A program made the position numbers and the translations under genes. From Aurantiacibacter sp. D1-12 (GTDB lineage Bacteria > Pseudomonadota > Alphaproteobacteria > Sphingomonadales > Sphingomonadaceae), in contig NZ_JAPJZJ010000001.1 in assembly GCF_028858515.1 (NCBI RefSeq), forward strand, positions 372,001 to 436,000: 64,000 nt of DNA, in the 5' to 3' direction. Positions 35,141 to 44,208 of this stretch are shown in pieces; positions within the stretch are counted from its first letter, which is position 1; each line of letters opens with the position of its first letter. The notes beneath the pieces were generated by a model that saw only the letters and a program-made list of their open reading frames with translations, did not search any database and was not told where the DNA came from.

Positions 35141-35214
35141 CGTAACCGCCGGCTGTTGCCCCGCGAATGCTGTTGGACCATAGCGTTCAGACAGCAATTC
35201 AAGGGGCACACTCC

Positions 35215-36567
35215 ATGGGCCAGCAATACGACTACGATCTCTTCACCATCGGCGCAGGTTCGGGAGGCGTTCGTGCCAGCCGTGTTTCTGCAGCACACGG
35301 CGCAAGGGTAGCCATTGCCGAGGAGTATCGGGTTGGAGGAACCTGTGTGATCCGCGGGTGCGTCCCCAAGAAAATGCTCGTTTACGGCGCACACTTCGCT
35401 GAAGACCTGGAGGACTGCCAGAGCTTTGGCTGGGAGATCGAAGGCAAGCGTTTCCACTGGCAGAAGCTGCGCGATTCCGTGATGAGCGATGTCGACCGGC
35501 TTGAGGGTCTCTACGGAGAGACGCTCGAAAACCACAAGGTCGAGATTTTCCGCGAACGTGCCGAGATCACCGGTCCGCATGAAATCACTCTCGCAAGCGG
35601 CAAGGTCATCACTGCCAAATACATTCTCATCGCCACCGGCGCGCGCCCGGCGTTGCTTGATTTTCCCGGCAGCGAGCACGCGATCACCTCGAACGAGGCA
35701 TTCCATCTCGATGAATTGCCCAAGCGGGTGATGATTGCGGGTGGTGGCTATATCGCCAACGAATTCGCCGGCATCTTCAACGAATTCGGCAGCACGGTTT
35801 GTCTCGTCAATCGCGGTGACCAACTGCTACGGCAATATGATCAGGCGCTTCGTGACCGTCTGCTGCAGATCAGCCTGATGAAAGGCATCAATTTCCATTT
35901 CAACACGACCTTCAAGTCGATCACCAAGAACGATGACGGCTCGCTCCATGTCGAGCTGGATGGCTCTCCCGACATAGATGTCGACTGCGTTATGTTTGCC
36001 ACCGGCCGCGTGCCCAACACCGAAGGGTTGGGACTTGAAAACGCGGGTGTCGAGGTCGGCAAGAAGGGCGAGGTCGTGGTCGACCGTTTCAGCAAGACCA
36101 ATGTGGACCATATCTATGCTGTGGGCGACGTGACTGACCGCGTGCAGCTGACCCCTGTAGCCATCCGCGAAGGGCAGGCCTTTGCAGACAGCGTGTTCGG
36201 CAAGGTGGAACCCTATGCCGTTGACCACAGCTGCATTGCCAGCGCGGTCTTCAGCCATCCGCCTATTGCAGCGGTTGGCCTGACCGAAGGTGAAGCGCGC
36301 AACTCGCTGGGTTCGATCAAGGTCTACCAGTCCGATTTCCGCCCGATGAAGAACGTGGTCGCGGGTCGGAACGAGCGTTCGTTGATCAAGATGATCTGCG
36401 ATGCGGAGGACGAGCGTATTGTTGGCATCCACATGATCGCGCCCGAGGCTGCCGAGATGATGCAAGCCGCAGCCGTCGCCGTGAAAGCGGGCCTGACCAA
36501 GGCCGATTTCGACGCGACAACAGCCATTCACCCGACCATGGCGGAAGAACTCGTCCTTATGCGGTGA
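35215..36567 (+). CDS. gor: Glutathione-disulfide reductase
   Basis: 450 residues from the ATG at 35215, which has AAGGGG upstream; the frame to 35167 is longer but lacks one. FAD-binding GAGSGGVRASR at 13-23, redox disulfide Cys44/Cys49 (GGTCVIRGCVPKK), NAD(P)-binding GGGYIANEFAG, and the active-site His in HPTMAEELV. GSH reductases accept the Cys-x4-Cys and the HPTxAEE tail. It keeps glutathione reduced using NADPH. The segment VSRG is absent as usual for Gor. A dihydrolipoamide dehydrogenase is less likely. Confidence 0.95.
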   Translation: MGQQYDYDLFTIGAGSGGVRASRVSAAHGARVAIAEEYRVGGTCVIRGCVPKKMLVYGAHFAEDLEDCQSFGWEIEGKRFHWQKLRDSVMSDVDRLEGLYGETLENHKVEIFRERAEITGPHEITLASGKVITAKYILIATGARPALLDFPGSEHAITSNEAFHLDELPKRVMIAGGGYIANEFAGIFNEFGSTVCLVNRGDQLLRQYDQALRDRLLQISLMKGINFHFNTTFKSITKNDDGSLHVELDGSPDIDVDCVMFATGRVPNTEGLGLENAGVEVGKKGEVVVDRFSKTNVDHIYAVGDVTDRVQLTPVAIREGQAFADSVFGKVEPYAVDHSCIASAVFSHPPIAAVGLTEGEARNSLGSIKVYQSDFRPMKNVVAGRNERSLIKMICDAEDERIVGIHMIAPEAAEMMQAAAVAVKAGLTKADFDATTAIHPTMAEELVLMR

Positions 36568-36576
36568 GATATATAA

Positions 36577-36613
36577 TTTACGTAAAACATAAAATAACTG
36601 TTGCGAATCGCAA
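36577..36613 (+). promoter_or_regulatory. Two palindromes upstream of the DUF2975/HTH operon
   Basis: TTTACGTAAA at 36577-36586 is a perfect palindrome, and TTGCGA-A-TCGCAA at 36601-36613 a second. They lie in an AT-rich stretch 45-80 bases before the ATG at 36658. Since the operon encodes its own HTH protein, one of these could be its operator. That is inference from position. Confidence 0.35.
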
Positions 36614-36657
36614 AATATGAGCGCATAGGCTCCTCCAGCAGAATTTGGAGGAAGACT

Positions 36658-37302
36658 ATGAGTGCGAAGAGTACGAAATGGACGCGGCGGTTTGTGGACC
36701 TGCTGATAGGATTGTTTGTCATCGCAGGGCTGGCTGCGTTGATTCAGGCATTTGGCGCATACAGCGAGGGCAAGTTTCACATGGTGAGCTATCCCGCGTC
36801 GAGCGAGAACATCGAGATGATCGTTCTTGATCCGGGGCCTGATGCTGACGCATTCTGGCAGCTGAAGGAAGGCACGATCCGCGTTGACAATCACAGCTGG
36901 CTTCGCGCGACACGCCTACTTGGCCGATTGGCTGTTTTAGGTTTGCTGATCGGTGTGTTCTGGCAACTTCGTGGGATGCTAACACGAGTGGGACAGGGCG
37001 ACGTGTTCAATGACGAAAACATCGCGTCATTGCGCAACATCGGGAAGTTCCTGCTGATCACGAGCATCTTGTCGATCTCGATCACTTTCATGACGCAGTA
37101 TGCCATCCTTGATGCGATCCCGCCGCTGGAGGATCGCCACATTCACCCCTCGATCAGCTGGAATAAACCCGACGTGGAGAATATCTGGCTTGAATATTCA
37201 CCGCCCATCGTGCCGATGCTTCTGGCAATGGTAGCATTCATTACGGCCGGCGCGTTCAAATCGGGCAAGCAGTTCCGCGAAGACAGCGAGAGTGTGGTCT
37301 GA
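36658..37302 (+). CDS. DUF2975-type membrane protein
   Basis: 214 residues from the ATG at 36658, with GGAGGAAG 5 bases upstream; the frame to 36601 has no such site. Four hydrophobic segments (about 14-32, 88-106, 126-146, 180-200) frame an extracytoplasmic loop. GDVFNDENIASLRNIGKFLL is the diagnostic part of DUF2975. This family is typically encoded beside a small HTH protein, as here: stop and start share one base. The pair is thought to be a regulatory unit, in which the membrane protein may control the HTH protein; the mechanism is unknown. Confidence 0.85.
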   Translation: MSAKSTKWTRRFVDLLIGLFVIAGLAALIQAFGAYSEGKFHMVSYPASSENIEMIVLDPGPDADAFWQLKEGTIRVDNHSWLRATRLLGRLAVLGLLIGVFWQLRGMLTRVGQGDVFNDENIASLRNIGKFLLITSILSISITFMTQYAILDAIPPLEDRHIHPSISWNKPDVENIWLEYSPPIVPMLLAMVAFITAGAFKSGKQFREDSESVV

Positions 37303-37529
37303 TGGCGATTATCACCAACCTTGATGTCATGATGGCCACGCGCAAGATCAGCCTGAAAGACCTGGCCGAGCGTGTCGGCATCTCCGCCACCAACCTCTCT
37401 TTGCTCAAGACGGGCAAGGTCAACGGAGTGCGATACCGCACGCTGGATGCCATTTGCCGGGAGCTTGATTGCCAGCCGGGCGATATCTTCGAGTATCGGC
37501 CGGATGATGGGGAGGAAACGGACAGTTAG
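37302..37529 (+). CDS. Small Xre/YozG-type HTH regulator
   Basis: 75 residues, an HTH_XRE protein of the YozG type. MMATRKISLKDLAERVGISATNLSLLKTGK contains the HTH, followed by VRYRTLDAICRELDCQPGDIFEY, the signature of this subgroup. The start shares one base with the DUF2975 stop (TGATG), so the two are coupled. It probably autoregulates the operon. No N-terminal or C-terminal extension. Confidence 0.93.
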   Translation: MAIITNLDVMMATRKISLKDLAERVGISATNLSLLKTGKVNGVRYRTLDAICRELDCQPGDIFEYRPDDGEETDS

Positions 37530-37586
37530 CGCCGTTCAGCGCGGGGTCAGCGGCAGAGGCGAAGAATAGGAAGCAAGGAGAAAACC

Positions 37587-38441
37587 ATGCGTATTCCTGT
37601 ACTTCTGCCTCTTGTCGCGCTCACCGCGTGCGGCGCGAACAATGGAGATACTGGTGTGACCGGGCCTGTAGAAAGCGGCTATGCCACGCAGCTTGAGGCA
37701 CCGGCACCCGACTATGCCCGGATACTTCGCGAGGCGCCACCGCAGCAGTTCGACTTCGAGTCATTGCGGCGCGAGGGCACGGGCTCGCCACCCGTAAATG
37801 CGAAGCAGGTCGGCGAGACGTGGCTGCAGCGTTTGCAGGCGCTGGATCTGGTTGATGGCTACGGCCTGTCAGGCAAGGATGACGATACCCCGATCGCCAG
37901 TTTCGACCTACGTCTGACTGCAGATGACTTCGATGCCTGGGTAGAAGAAAACGGGTGGGAGGTTCCGCCCCACTTGCGGTGGAGCTTCGTGCCACCGCTC
38001 ACAATGCCGCGAGTCAGTGAGGCTGCGGCAGAAGGCATTCGCATCTGGCCGTCATCGGAGCAGCGCACTGGCCTGCAATTGCAGGCGGCGGGCGGTGGCC
38101 GGATTTTCCTGCGCGACGGGTGCTTCTACGTGCAGCGGCGCGGACAAGATGAGCAGCAGCTTGCCTGGTTCCACACCGAAACGGGTCTCGATGTGGATGA
38201 TGAGGGCTACTACGTCCTCGTGAACCGCGTGTCCGGTGAGGTGGAGGGGAGACTGGGTGAAGAGTTCATCTGGGCCTCGCCCAACCCTATTACTCCAGGA
38301 GGTCCCTCGATGGAGGAGCTTCGCGAGGCCTGCGGCGACGGCGAGGTGTTCGGGGTCGCCAACCCCTCCGCGGAAGCGAAGATGAACACCAGGTACCCTC
38401 CCAGCGCACCGGATGCGATGCCTCCACCCGGCATTGAGTAG
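37587..38441 (+). CDS. Putative lipoprotein of unknown function
   Basis: 284 residues. The signal RIPVLLPLVALTAC ends in a LTAC lipobox with Cys12-15 range, so lipidation is likely. An AAGGAG ribosome site precedes the ATG at 37587. The mature part includes PPVNAKQVGETWLQRLQALDL, then RIFLRDGCFYVQRRG and a C-terminal Pro-rich tail. No known motif is visible. It lies 57 bases after the HTH gene and may be in the same transcript, though its composition is GC-rich like the core genome. Function unknown. Confidence 0.75.
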   Translation: MRIPVLLPLVALTACGANNGDTGVTGPVESGYATQLEAPAPDYARILREAPPQQFDFESLRREGTGSPPVNAKQVGETWLQRLQALDLVDGYGLSGKDDDTPIASFDLRLTADDFDAWVEENGWEVPPHLRWSFVPPLTMPRVSEAAAEGIRIWPSSEQRTGLQLQAAGGGRIFLRDGCFYVQRRGQDEQQLAWFHTETGLDVDDEGYYVLVNRVSGEVEGRLGEEFIWASPNPITPGGPSMEELREACGDGEVFGVANPSAEAKMNTRYPPSAPDAMPPPGIE

Positions 38442-38520
38442 GGGCTTGCTCAAGCTTCCCCTTGATCTTCACCCGCGCCTGGCGGCATGAAGGTTTCAAC
38501 AATACAAATGGGGCCGTTCC

Positions 38521-39519
38521 ATGAAGCATCTGCTGCGCATTTTCCTACCGCTCTTCGCAATCCTGCTGCCAACCGCCATCGCGGCGCATGAGGTTGAGCA
38601 GTCCGACTGGTCGATAGCCATCCACGGCGGAGCGGGGACGATTGCACGCGAGTCCATGACGCCCGAGCGTGAAGCGGCCTACAACGCGGCCTTGCAGGGC
38701 GCGCTTGATGCGGGGGCGGCTGTGCTGGCAGAAGGCGGAACGGCGGAAGATGCCGTCATCGCGGCGATTACCCTTCTTGAAGACGACCCGCTCTTCAACG
38801 CCGGGCGCGGCGCGGTGCTGACGTGGGAAGGGCGGGTATCGCTCGATAGCTCGCTGATGCTGGGACATGACCTGAGCGCCGGTGCGGCGGCGGGCGTAAG
38901 CAATGTGCGCCACCCGATCCTGCTGGCACAGGAAGTGATGCGCGATGGCCGTCACGTACTGCTGAGCGGTGAGGGTGCAGAGATCTTCGCCGCCGACCGC
39001 GGGCTGGAGCAGGTCGAAGAGGAATGGTTTATCACGCCGCGTCGACTCGAATCGCTCGAGCGTTTCCGTGCCAATGCTATCGCAACGCTGGAAGATGACG
39101 AGCACCGTTACGGCACCGTGGGCGCCGTTGCGCGCGACACACACGGCAATCTGGCGGCGGGCACGTCCACCGGCGGTATGACCGGCAAACGTTGGGGCCG
39201 CATCGGGGATTCGCCGCTGATCGGTGCGGGCACCTATGCTGATAATCGCGCCTGCGCTGTCTCGGCCACGGGGACGGGCGAGTACTTCATCCGTGCAAGT
39301 GTGGCGCGCGCGATCTGCGATCTGATGCGCCTGTCCGGCATGGGGCCGCAAGAAGCTGCCGACAACCTGATGACCGAAGTGCTCGAACTGGGCGGTACGG
39401 GCGGCGTGATTGTCGTCTCGAACATGGGGCAGACGGCATTTTCGTTCAACACATCGGGCATGTACCGCGGCCGCGCAGACAGCACGGGTGTGAACGAAGT
39501 CGCGATCTACGGGGACTAA
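38521..39519 (+). CDS. Isoaspartyl peptidase/L-asparaginase, secreted
   Basis: 332 residues of the Ntn-hydrolase plant-type asparaginase family. A signal peptide (LRIFLPLFAILLPTAIA) indicates export to the periplasm. IAIHGGAGT, LLEDDPLFNAGRGAVL, and HRYGTVGAV with autocatalytic Thr199 are intact, followed by STGGMTGKRWGRIGDSPLIGAGTYAD. The precursor would self-cleave before Thr199 to give alpha and beta subunits. It hydrolyses isoAsp dipeptides or Asn. Its stop is 25 bases before the convergent aroB stop. Confidence 0.93.
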   Translation: MKHLLRIFLPLFAILLPTAIAAHEVEQSDWSIAIHGGAGTIARESMTPEREAAYNAALQGALDAGAAVLAEGGTAEDAVIAAITLLEDDPLFNAGRGAVLTWEGRVSLDSSLMLGHDLSAGAAAGVSNVRHPILLAQEVMRDGRHVLLSGEGAEIFAADRGLEQVEEEWFITPRRLESLERFRANAIATLEDDEHRYGTVGAVARDTHGNLAAGTSTGGMTGKRWGRIGDSPLIGAGTYADNRACAVSATGTGEYFIRASVARAICDLMRLSGMGPQEAADNLMTEVLELGGTGGVIVVSNMGQTAFSFNTSGMYRGRADSTGVNEVAIYGD

Positions 39520-39543
39520 CCTGCCGGTCTATCCCTTAGCGGG

Positions 39544-40653
39544 TTAGTCGGCGGTCAGTTCCTCGTTCAGAAATTCCGCCACATCAGCGAGGTCGACTTC
39601 GTTGTCGACAAAGGCCTCTCCGATTCCGCGCAGTAGGATGAAGGGCAAGGTGCCCGCATCCATCTTCTTGTCGTGGAGCATGTGTGCCACAAGTTGTTCG
39701 CCAGTGCAGGTCCCCTCGAGCCGCCAGATATCGGTCCTGAGATCAGAGATCCCTATGGCGGTTGCAATTCGCTCCGCTTCGCGTTGATCCATTAGGCCAC
39801 GCCGTACCGAATACCGGGCAGCCAGAGCCATCCCGATGGCAACGGCTTCCCCGTGGAGTAGCCTGTCCGAATAACCGGTCTCTGCCTCCAGCGCGTGGCC
39901 GAATGTGTGGCCGAGGTTGAGCAGCGCACGCGCACCGCTTGTCTCGCGTTCGTCTTGCGCAACGATACGGGCTTTGGCCTGCACGCTGGTCGTTACCGCA
40001 TATTCAAGCGTTCTCGGAAGATGACTCAAGATCCCGGCAACATTGCTCTCGCACCATTCGAAGAATTCCCGGTCGCCCAGAATTCCGTATTTGATGACCT
40101 CGGCGAAGCCACAGCGCATCTCGCGGGGCGATAGCGTTGAGAGAGCATTCGTGTCGGCCAGCACAAGCGACGGTTGATGAAAAGCGCCAACAAGGTTCTT
40201 GCCCGCCGCAACGTTGATCGCGGTTTTCCCGCCAACCGAGCTATCGACCTGCGCAAGCAGTGTGGTGGGCACCTGGATGAAGCTGCAACCCCGCTTAAGC
40301 ATGCTGGCGGCAAACCCCGTGAGGTCCCCGATCACTCCGCCACCAAGTGCCACAATGTGATCGCCGCGCTCGACTTCTTCGGCCAGCAACCATTCGACAG
40401 TACGGGAGAGCCCGTCCCAGCTCTTCGCGCTTTCGCCCGCTTCGTGAACGAGCCAGCGCGGCTCTTTGCCTGCAGCGAGGAGCGAGGCTTCAAGCGCGTC
40501 ACCCCATGCGGCACGTACATTGGCATCGGTCACGATCGGCACGCGCTTCTTGCGCAGCAAATCACCGCACTGATTGGCAAAGTCAGCGATCAGCCCGCGA
40601 TCAACGCGCACCTGATAGCTGCGCCCGGCAAGATCGACCTTTACGTCAGCCAT
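39544..40653 (-). CDS. aroB: 3-dehydroquinate synthase
   Basis: 369 residues. GGGVIGDLTGFAAS, RGCSFIQVPTTLLAQVDSSVGGKT and NLGHTFGHALEAETGY are the NAD- and metal-binding motifs. It is the second step of the shikimate pathway. Start overlaps the aroK stop by 13 bases, so aroK-aroB are coupled, a very common pair in Proteobacteria. No domain fusion. Confidence 0.97.
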   Translation of the reverse strand: MADVKVDLAGRSYQVRVDRGLIADFANQCGDLLRKKRVPIVTDANVRAAWGDALEASLLAAGKEPRWLVHEAGESAKSWDGLSRTVEWLLAEEVERGDHIVALGGGVIGDLTGFAASMLKRGCSFIQVPTTLLAQVDSSVGGKTAINVAAGKNLVGAFHQPSLVLADTNALSTLSPREMRCGFAEVIKYGILGDREFFEWCESNVAGILSHLPRTLEYAVTTSVQAKARIVAQDERETSGARALLNLGHTFGHALEAETGYSDRLLHGEAVAIGMALAARYSVRRGLMDQREAERIATAIGISDLRTDIWRLEGTCTGEQLVAHMLHDKKMDAGTLPFILLRGIGEAFVDNEVDLADVAEFLNEELTAD

Positions 40654-41219
40654 GTGTCGAGACCTTCCAGAATGCGATTCACGGTGAAATGGTGCGGGCC
40701 GCTGTCGCTTTGCACGTGGATATGCGCCTGGGCATAGATCGGTTCGCGCGCGGTTTTCATCGTGGTGACTTTCTCCTCGATATTCCCCGTGCGCAAGAGC
40801 GGGCGGCGCTTGTTGCGGCTGACCCGTTCAACCAGCGTATCGATCGAGGCATCGAGCCAGATGGCCACGCCTTCCTGCAGGATCAGCTCGCGCGTTTCGT
40901 CTTCGAGAAAAGCACCTCCGCCAGTCGCCAGCACACAGCCCGCGCCGCTGTTTTCCATCAGCCGCGCGATCACGCGGCGTTCGCCATCGCGGAAGTACTC
41001 TTCACCGAATTGATCGAATATTTCAGCAACGGACATGTTCGCCGCCTCGACAATCTCCTCATCCGCATCGGTGAAGTCCATATCGAGCACATTGGCGAGC
41101 CGTCGCCCGACGGTGCTCTTGCCAACGCCCATCATGCCCACAAGCACCAGGGGCTTGTTCAGGCGCTGCTTGATCGCACGCAGCGTGGCTTCATCGGGCA
41201 CTGGCTTCGACATGGTCAT
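40641..41219 (-). CDS. aroK: Shikimate kinase
   Basis: 192 residues. P-loop VGMMGVGKSTVGRRLA, DxD (TDADEE), shikimate-binding GGAFLEDETR and the lid RTGN. The start at 41219 is followed by a second ATG at 41213; either is possible. It phosphorylates shikimate with ATP. It overlaps aroB by 13 bases. Confidence 0.95.
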   Translation of the reverse strand: MTMSKPVPDEATLRAIKQRLNKPLVLVGMMGVGKSTVGRRLANVLDMDFTDADEEIVEAANMSVAEIFDQFGEEYFRDGERRVIARLMENSGAGCVLATGGGAFLEDETRELILQEGVAIWLDASIDTLVERVSRNKRRPLLRTGNIEEKVTTMKTAREPIYAQAHIHVQSDSGPHHFTVNRILEGLDTWLT

Positions 41220-41313
41220 TGCCGCAAGGCCTATAGATAGGCTAACCGCGCTGGCAAGGTCGGCTGTGCAGTTGCGCGCAGCGAAGACGTGTTAGAACGG
41301 GAAGTGTCGCAAG

Positions 41314-41451
41314 GTGTCGAAGCGCCTGATGGTCATGCTCACAATGTTTGCTATTCTGCTGCTAGTGCTCGGCGTCGCCTGGTTCGATGGTGGGCGTGAA
41401 GAGCAGCGTATGATTGTGGAGCCCGTGGAATTGCCGGAGAGAAATTCGTGA
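41314..41451 (+). CDS. 45-residue single-span membrane protein
   Basis: A GTG-started ORF of 45 codons. The N-terminus is basic (SKRL), followed by a single hydrophobic helix (about 6-24, rich in Met, Leu, Val) and an acidic, Pro-rich tail (EPVELPERN). The stop (TGA) overlaps the next gene's GTG by 4 bases, as expected for a coupled gene. Below the usual length cutoff for gene calling. Presence of the overlap and the topology support it; role unknown, maybe assists the 619-residue neighbour. Confidence 0.6.
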   Translation: MSKRLMVMLTMFAILLLVLGVAWFDGGREEQRMIVEPVELPERNS

Positions 41452-43307
41452 AGCGATTAGGTTTGCTGCTGGGCGGCGCGACATTGGCGCTGTCTTCATC
41501 GCTGGCAATGGCTGTGGGGCCGGAAGATCTGCTTCCGCCTGCTTTCCGTGATCCACCTCCGCAGGCAACGCCTACTCCGACGCAAGCACCGACACCAACA
41601 CCGACCAGCACGCGTCCGACGACGCCCGGAGCACCTTCTGCGCCTGCGCCGGGTGGCACACCTGTTGTGCAGCCGCTTCCCGACGGTGGTGGAGGCGGTG
41701 GTGCTCCTGTTACCTTGCCGACGGATTTCCCTACGCTGGAAGAGCTAGAGGCGATGGAGGCTTCGCAGGTCAACGACCTGTTCGGCTTGCGTCCGAGATT
41801 CGATATTCCCGCAGCGGCACGCCGCGCGACCGAAGAGATCGGCGTTCTGAGCCTCGCCGAAGGCGGTTTCGCGTCGGCCTCGCTCGTCAACCAACCCGCC
41901 GCTCTCGTACGCGCGGCACTCGAGGCCAGCGATGGTCCTGTGGTGTCACGCTGGGGCCATATCCTGATGCGCCGTGCGCTGGCGAGCCGCCTCGACGCGC
42001 CGCAAGGCATGGATCCGGTGCAATTTGCTGCCCTGCGCGCCCAAGCGCTCAACGCGATGGGTGAAAGCGCAGTGGCCCGCGCCTTGGTGCAGGATGTCGA
42101 TGGCAGCAACTATAACCGGGGCCTGACCGATGCCGCCTTCGACGCCTACCTCACGACAGGAGACATTCTCGGCATCTGCCCGGTAGCCCGCCTGCAAAGC
42201 GATGTGCGCGAAGACGGTGAGTGGCAATTGCTGCAAGCGATTTGTTCTTCTTACCTTGGCGAAAGTCGCAGTTCCGAGCGTGATCTGGATCGTGCGCTTG
42301 GCACCGGTGTCGCGCCCGAGATCGATGTGCGGCTCGCGCAGCGCTATGCCGGGGCTGCCGGTGATGGTGGCCGGGCGGTCAATATCGAATGGGATGGCAC
42401 TGAGGAGCTTACGCCGTGGCGCTTTGCGCTGGCGCGTGCGCTTGGCGTTGAACTGCCGGATGGATTGCGACCAGACGGATACGCTGCGCAGCACTATGAC
42501 ATTTCCGATGTGATGATCCCCGCTACGCCTTTGCTGGACCGCGTAAACGCAGCCGATACTGCCGGTGCGCGTGGCGTGCTCTCTGCAGCGGCAATGGTCG
42601 ATCTCAACGCACTGTTATGGGCAAGCGATGCCTATCAACAGAACGAGAAGGCCAATGCGGAACTGCTGCGCGAAGCCTATTTGGCGTCGAGTGCCCAGGG
42701 ACGAATTGCCGCCATGCGGCAGCTGTGGGAAGGCGATGAAAGCTACGGTCGCAAGGTCATGACAGCTTACGCTGCCGCCCGCGTGCCTGTGAGCGCGGAA
42801 AATCTGGATGACGCTGCAGGGCTCATCGCATCCATGCTTGCTGCCGGGCTTGATCGTAATGCCATGCAGTGGGGCGGTGTAGTGCCCTCTGGAAGTGAGG
42901 CCTGGGGTCTGCTCGCGCTGGCTCAGGAACAGCGCAACGGCAATGTCGATGCAGGTGATGTCGATAGCTTTATCGACAATGACGGGAGCGACGGGCAGCG
43001 CAAATCGGCCTTTCTCGTGGCTGGTCTCGCCGGGCTCGACAGGCTCGACCAGAGTGATCTCGCCGATTTTGGCGACCAGCTGGGTATCAACTACACGCGC
43101 GAAAGTGCCTGGAGCAGCAAGATCGAGGCGGCTTCTGTCTACCGCAATCAGGCGCTGGTAGCTCTGCTCGCAGGACTGGGGATGCAGGGGGTGAGCTGGG
43201 AACAGATGACGCCGCGCCACCTCTATTTCATCGTGCGCTCGCTCAACCAGGTCGGACTGTCTGCCGAGGCGCGGATGATCGCGGCGGAGGCCGTCGCGCG
43301 CGGATAG
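41448..43307 (+). CDS. Large periplasmic or secreted protein of unknown function
   Basis: 619 residues from a GTG overlapping the small ORF. Signal peptide LLLGGATLALSSSLAMA. Residues 25-90 form a Pro/Thr/Ala/Gly-rich linker (TPTPTQAPTPTPTST and a Gly5 stretch). The rest is alpha-helical, Ala-rich and acidic, with repeat-like Ala/Leu/Asp helices that suggest a solenoid. No catalytic motif is seen. It is upstream of xerD by 12 bases and perhaps cotranscribed. I do not recognise its family; the architecture resembles envelope-attached scaffold proteins, which is inference. Confidence 0.75.
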   Translation: MKRLGLLLGGATLALSSSLAMAVGPEDLLPPAFRDPPPQATPTPTQAPTPTPTSTRPTTPGAPSAPAPGGTPVVQPLPDGGGGGGAPVTLPTDFPTLEELEAMEASQVNDLFGLRPRFDIPAAARRATEEIGVLSLAEGGFASASLVNQPAALVRAALEASDGPVVSRWGHILMRRALASRLDAPQGMDPVQFAALRAQALNAMGESAVARALVQDVDGSNYNRGLTDAAFDAYLTTGDILGICPVARLQSDVREDGEWQLLQAICSSYLGESRSSERDLDRALGTGVAPEIDVRLAQRYAGAAGDGGRAVNIEWDGTEELTPWRFALARALGVELPDGLRPDGYAAQHYDISDVMIPATPLLDRVNAADTAGARGVLSAAAMVDLNALLWASDAYQQNEKANAELLREAYLASSAQGRIAAMRQLWEGDESYGRKVMTAYAAARVPVSAENLDDAAGLIASMLAAGLDRNAMQWGGVVPSGSEAWGLLALAQEQRNGNVDAGDVDSFIDNDGSDGQRKSAFLVAGLAGLDRLDQSDLADFGDQLGINYTRESAWSSKIEAASVYRNQALVALLAGLGMQGVSWEQMTPRHLYFIVRSLNQVGLSAEARMIAAEAVARG

Positions 43308-43319
43308 GAGTGCTGCTGG

Positions 43320-44198
43320 ATGTCGACAGCAATCGACAGCTTTCTAGCCATGATGGCAGCCGAACGCGGCGCTGCGCCCAATACGCTTGCAGCTTATCGA
43401 CGCGATCTGGAAGGCAGCGAGGATGCGGTTGGCGATCTGCTTGCCGCTGGACGTGATGACCTGCTTTCGTTGAGTGGCGAGTGGGCGAGCCTTGCTCCGT
43501 CCACGGTTGCCCGCAAGATTTCCGCGCTACGGCAGTTCTACGGGTTTTGCGTCGACGAGGGGCTGCGCAAGGATGATCCGGCTACCGCCTTGCCGCGACC
43601 GCAAACGCGCAGACCTTTGCCCAAAGTGCTCTCGCACGACGAGGTCGAGCGCATGTTCACGCAGGTTGAGAAAGAGGCGGGCGAGGGCAAACCCAATGCA
43701 ATCCGCCTGCTGGCGCTGTTCGAGTTGCTCTACGGCTCCGGCCTTAGGGCGAGCGAGCTGGTTTCACTCCATGTCAGCGCGGTGCCGCGCGATGCTCCGT
43801 TTCTGACGATTACCGGGAAGGGCGGGCAGCAGCGCATGGTCCCTGTCTCCCGGCGCGCCCAGTCGGCGATTGCCCGGTGGGTGGAAGTCCGCCCCGATGG
43901 CAGCAAGCATCTCTTCCCATCGCGTACGGGCCATATCAGTCGGATTCGCCTCTACCAGATGGTGAAGGAACTGGCGGCGAGGGCCGATATCGATCCTGCC
44001 AAGGTCAGCCCGCATGTTTTGCGCCATGCTTTCGCCACGCACTTGCTGGAGGGCGGCGCTGACCTGCGCGTACTGCAAACGTTGCTTGGTCACGCCGATA
44101 TCGCGACCACGCAAATCTACACCCATGTCGATTCCGCGCGGCTTGTGGCTCTCGTAAACGAGCGACATCCTCTTGCAGGCGGACAAAGAGGGGGCTAG
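43320..44198 (+). CDS. xerD: Tyrosine recombinase XerD
   Basis: 292 residues with the complete catalytic set: Arg143, Lys167, His232, Arg235, His258 and Tyr267 (IYTHV). The N-terminal SAM-like domain spans 1-95 and the catalytic domain 100-290. It resolves chromosome dimers at dif together with XerC. Next to accA as in many alphaproteobacteria. A GGAG ribosome site lies upstream. XerC or a phage integrase would be alternatives, but the lack of a nearby att-like repeat and the context favour XerD. Confidence 0.93.
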   Translation: MSTAIDSFLAMMAAERGAAPNTLAAYRRDLEGSEDAVGDLLAAGRDDLLSLSGEWASLAPSTVARKISALRQFYGFCVDEGLRKDDPATALPRPQTRRPLPKVLSHDEVERMFTQVEKEAGEGKPNAIRLLALFELLYGSGLRASELVSLHVSAVPRDAPFLTITGKGGQQRMVPVSRRAQSAIARWVEVRPDGSKHLFPSRTGHISRIRLYQMVKELAARADIDPAKVSPHVLRHAFATHLLEGGADLRVLQTLLGHADIATTQIYTHVDSARLVALVNERHPLAGGQRGG

Positions 44199-44208
44199 CG
44201 CGACCACC

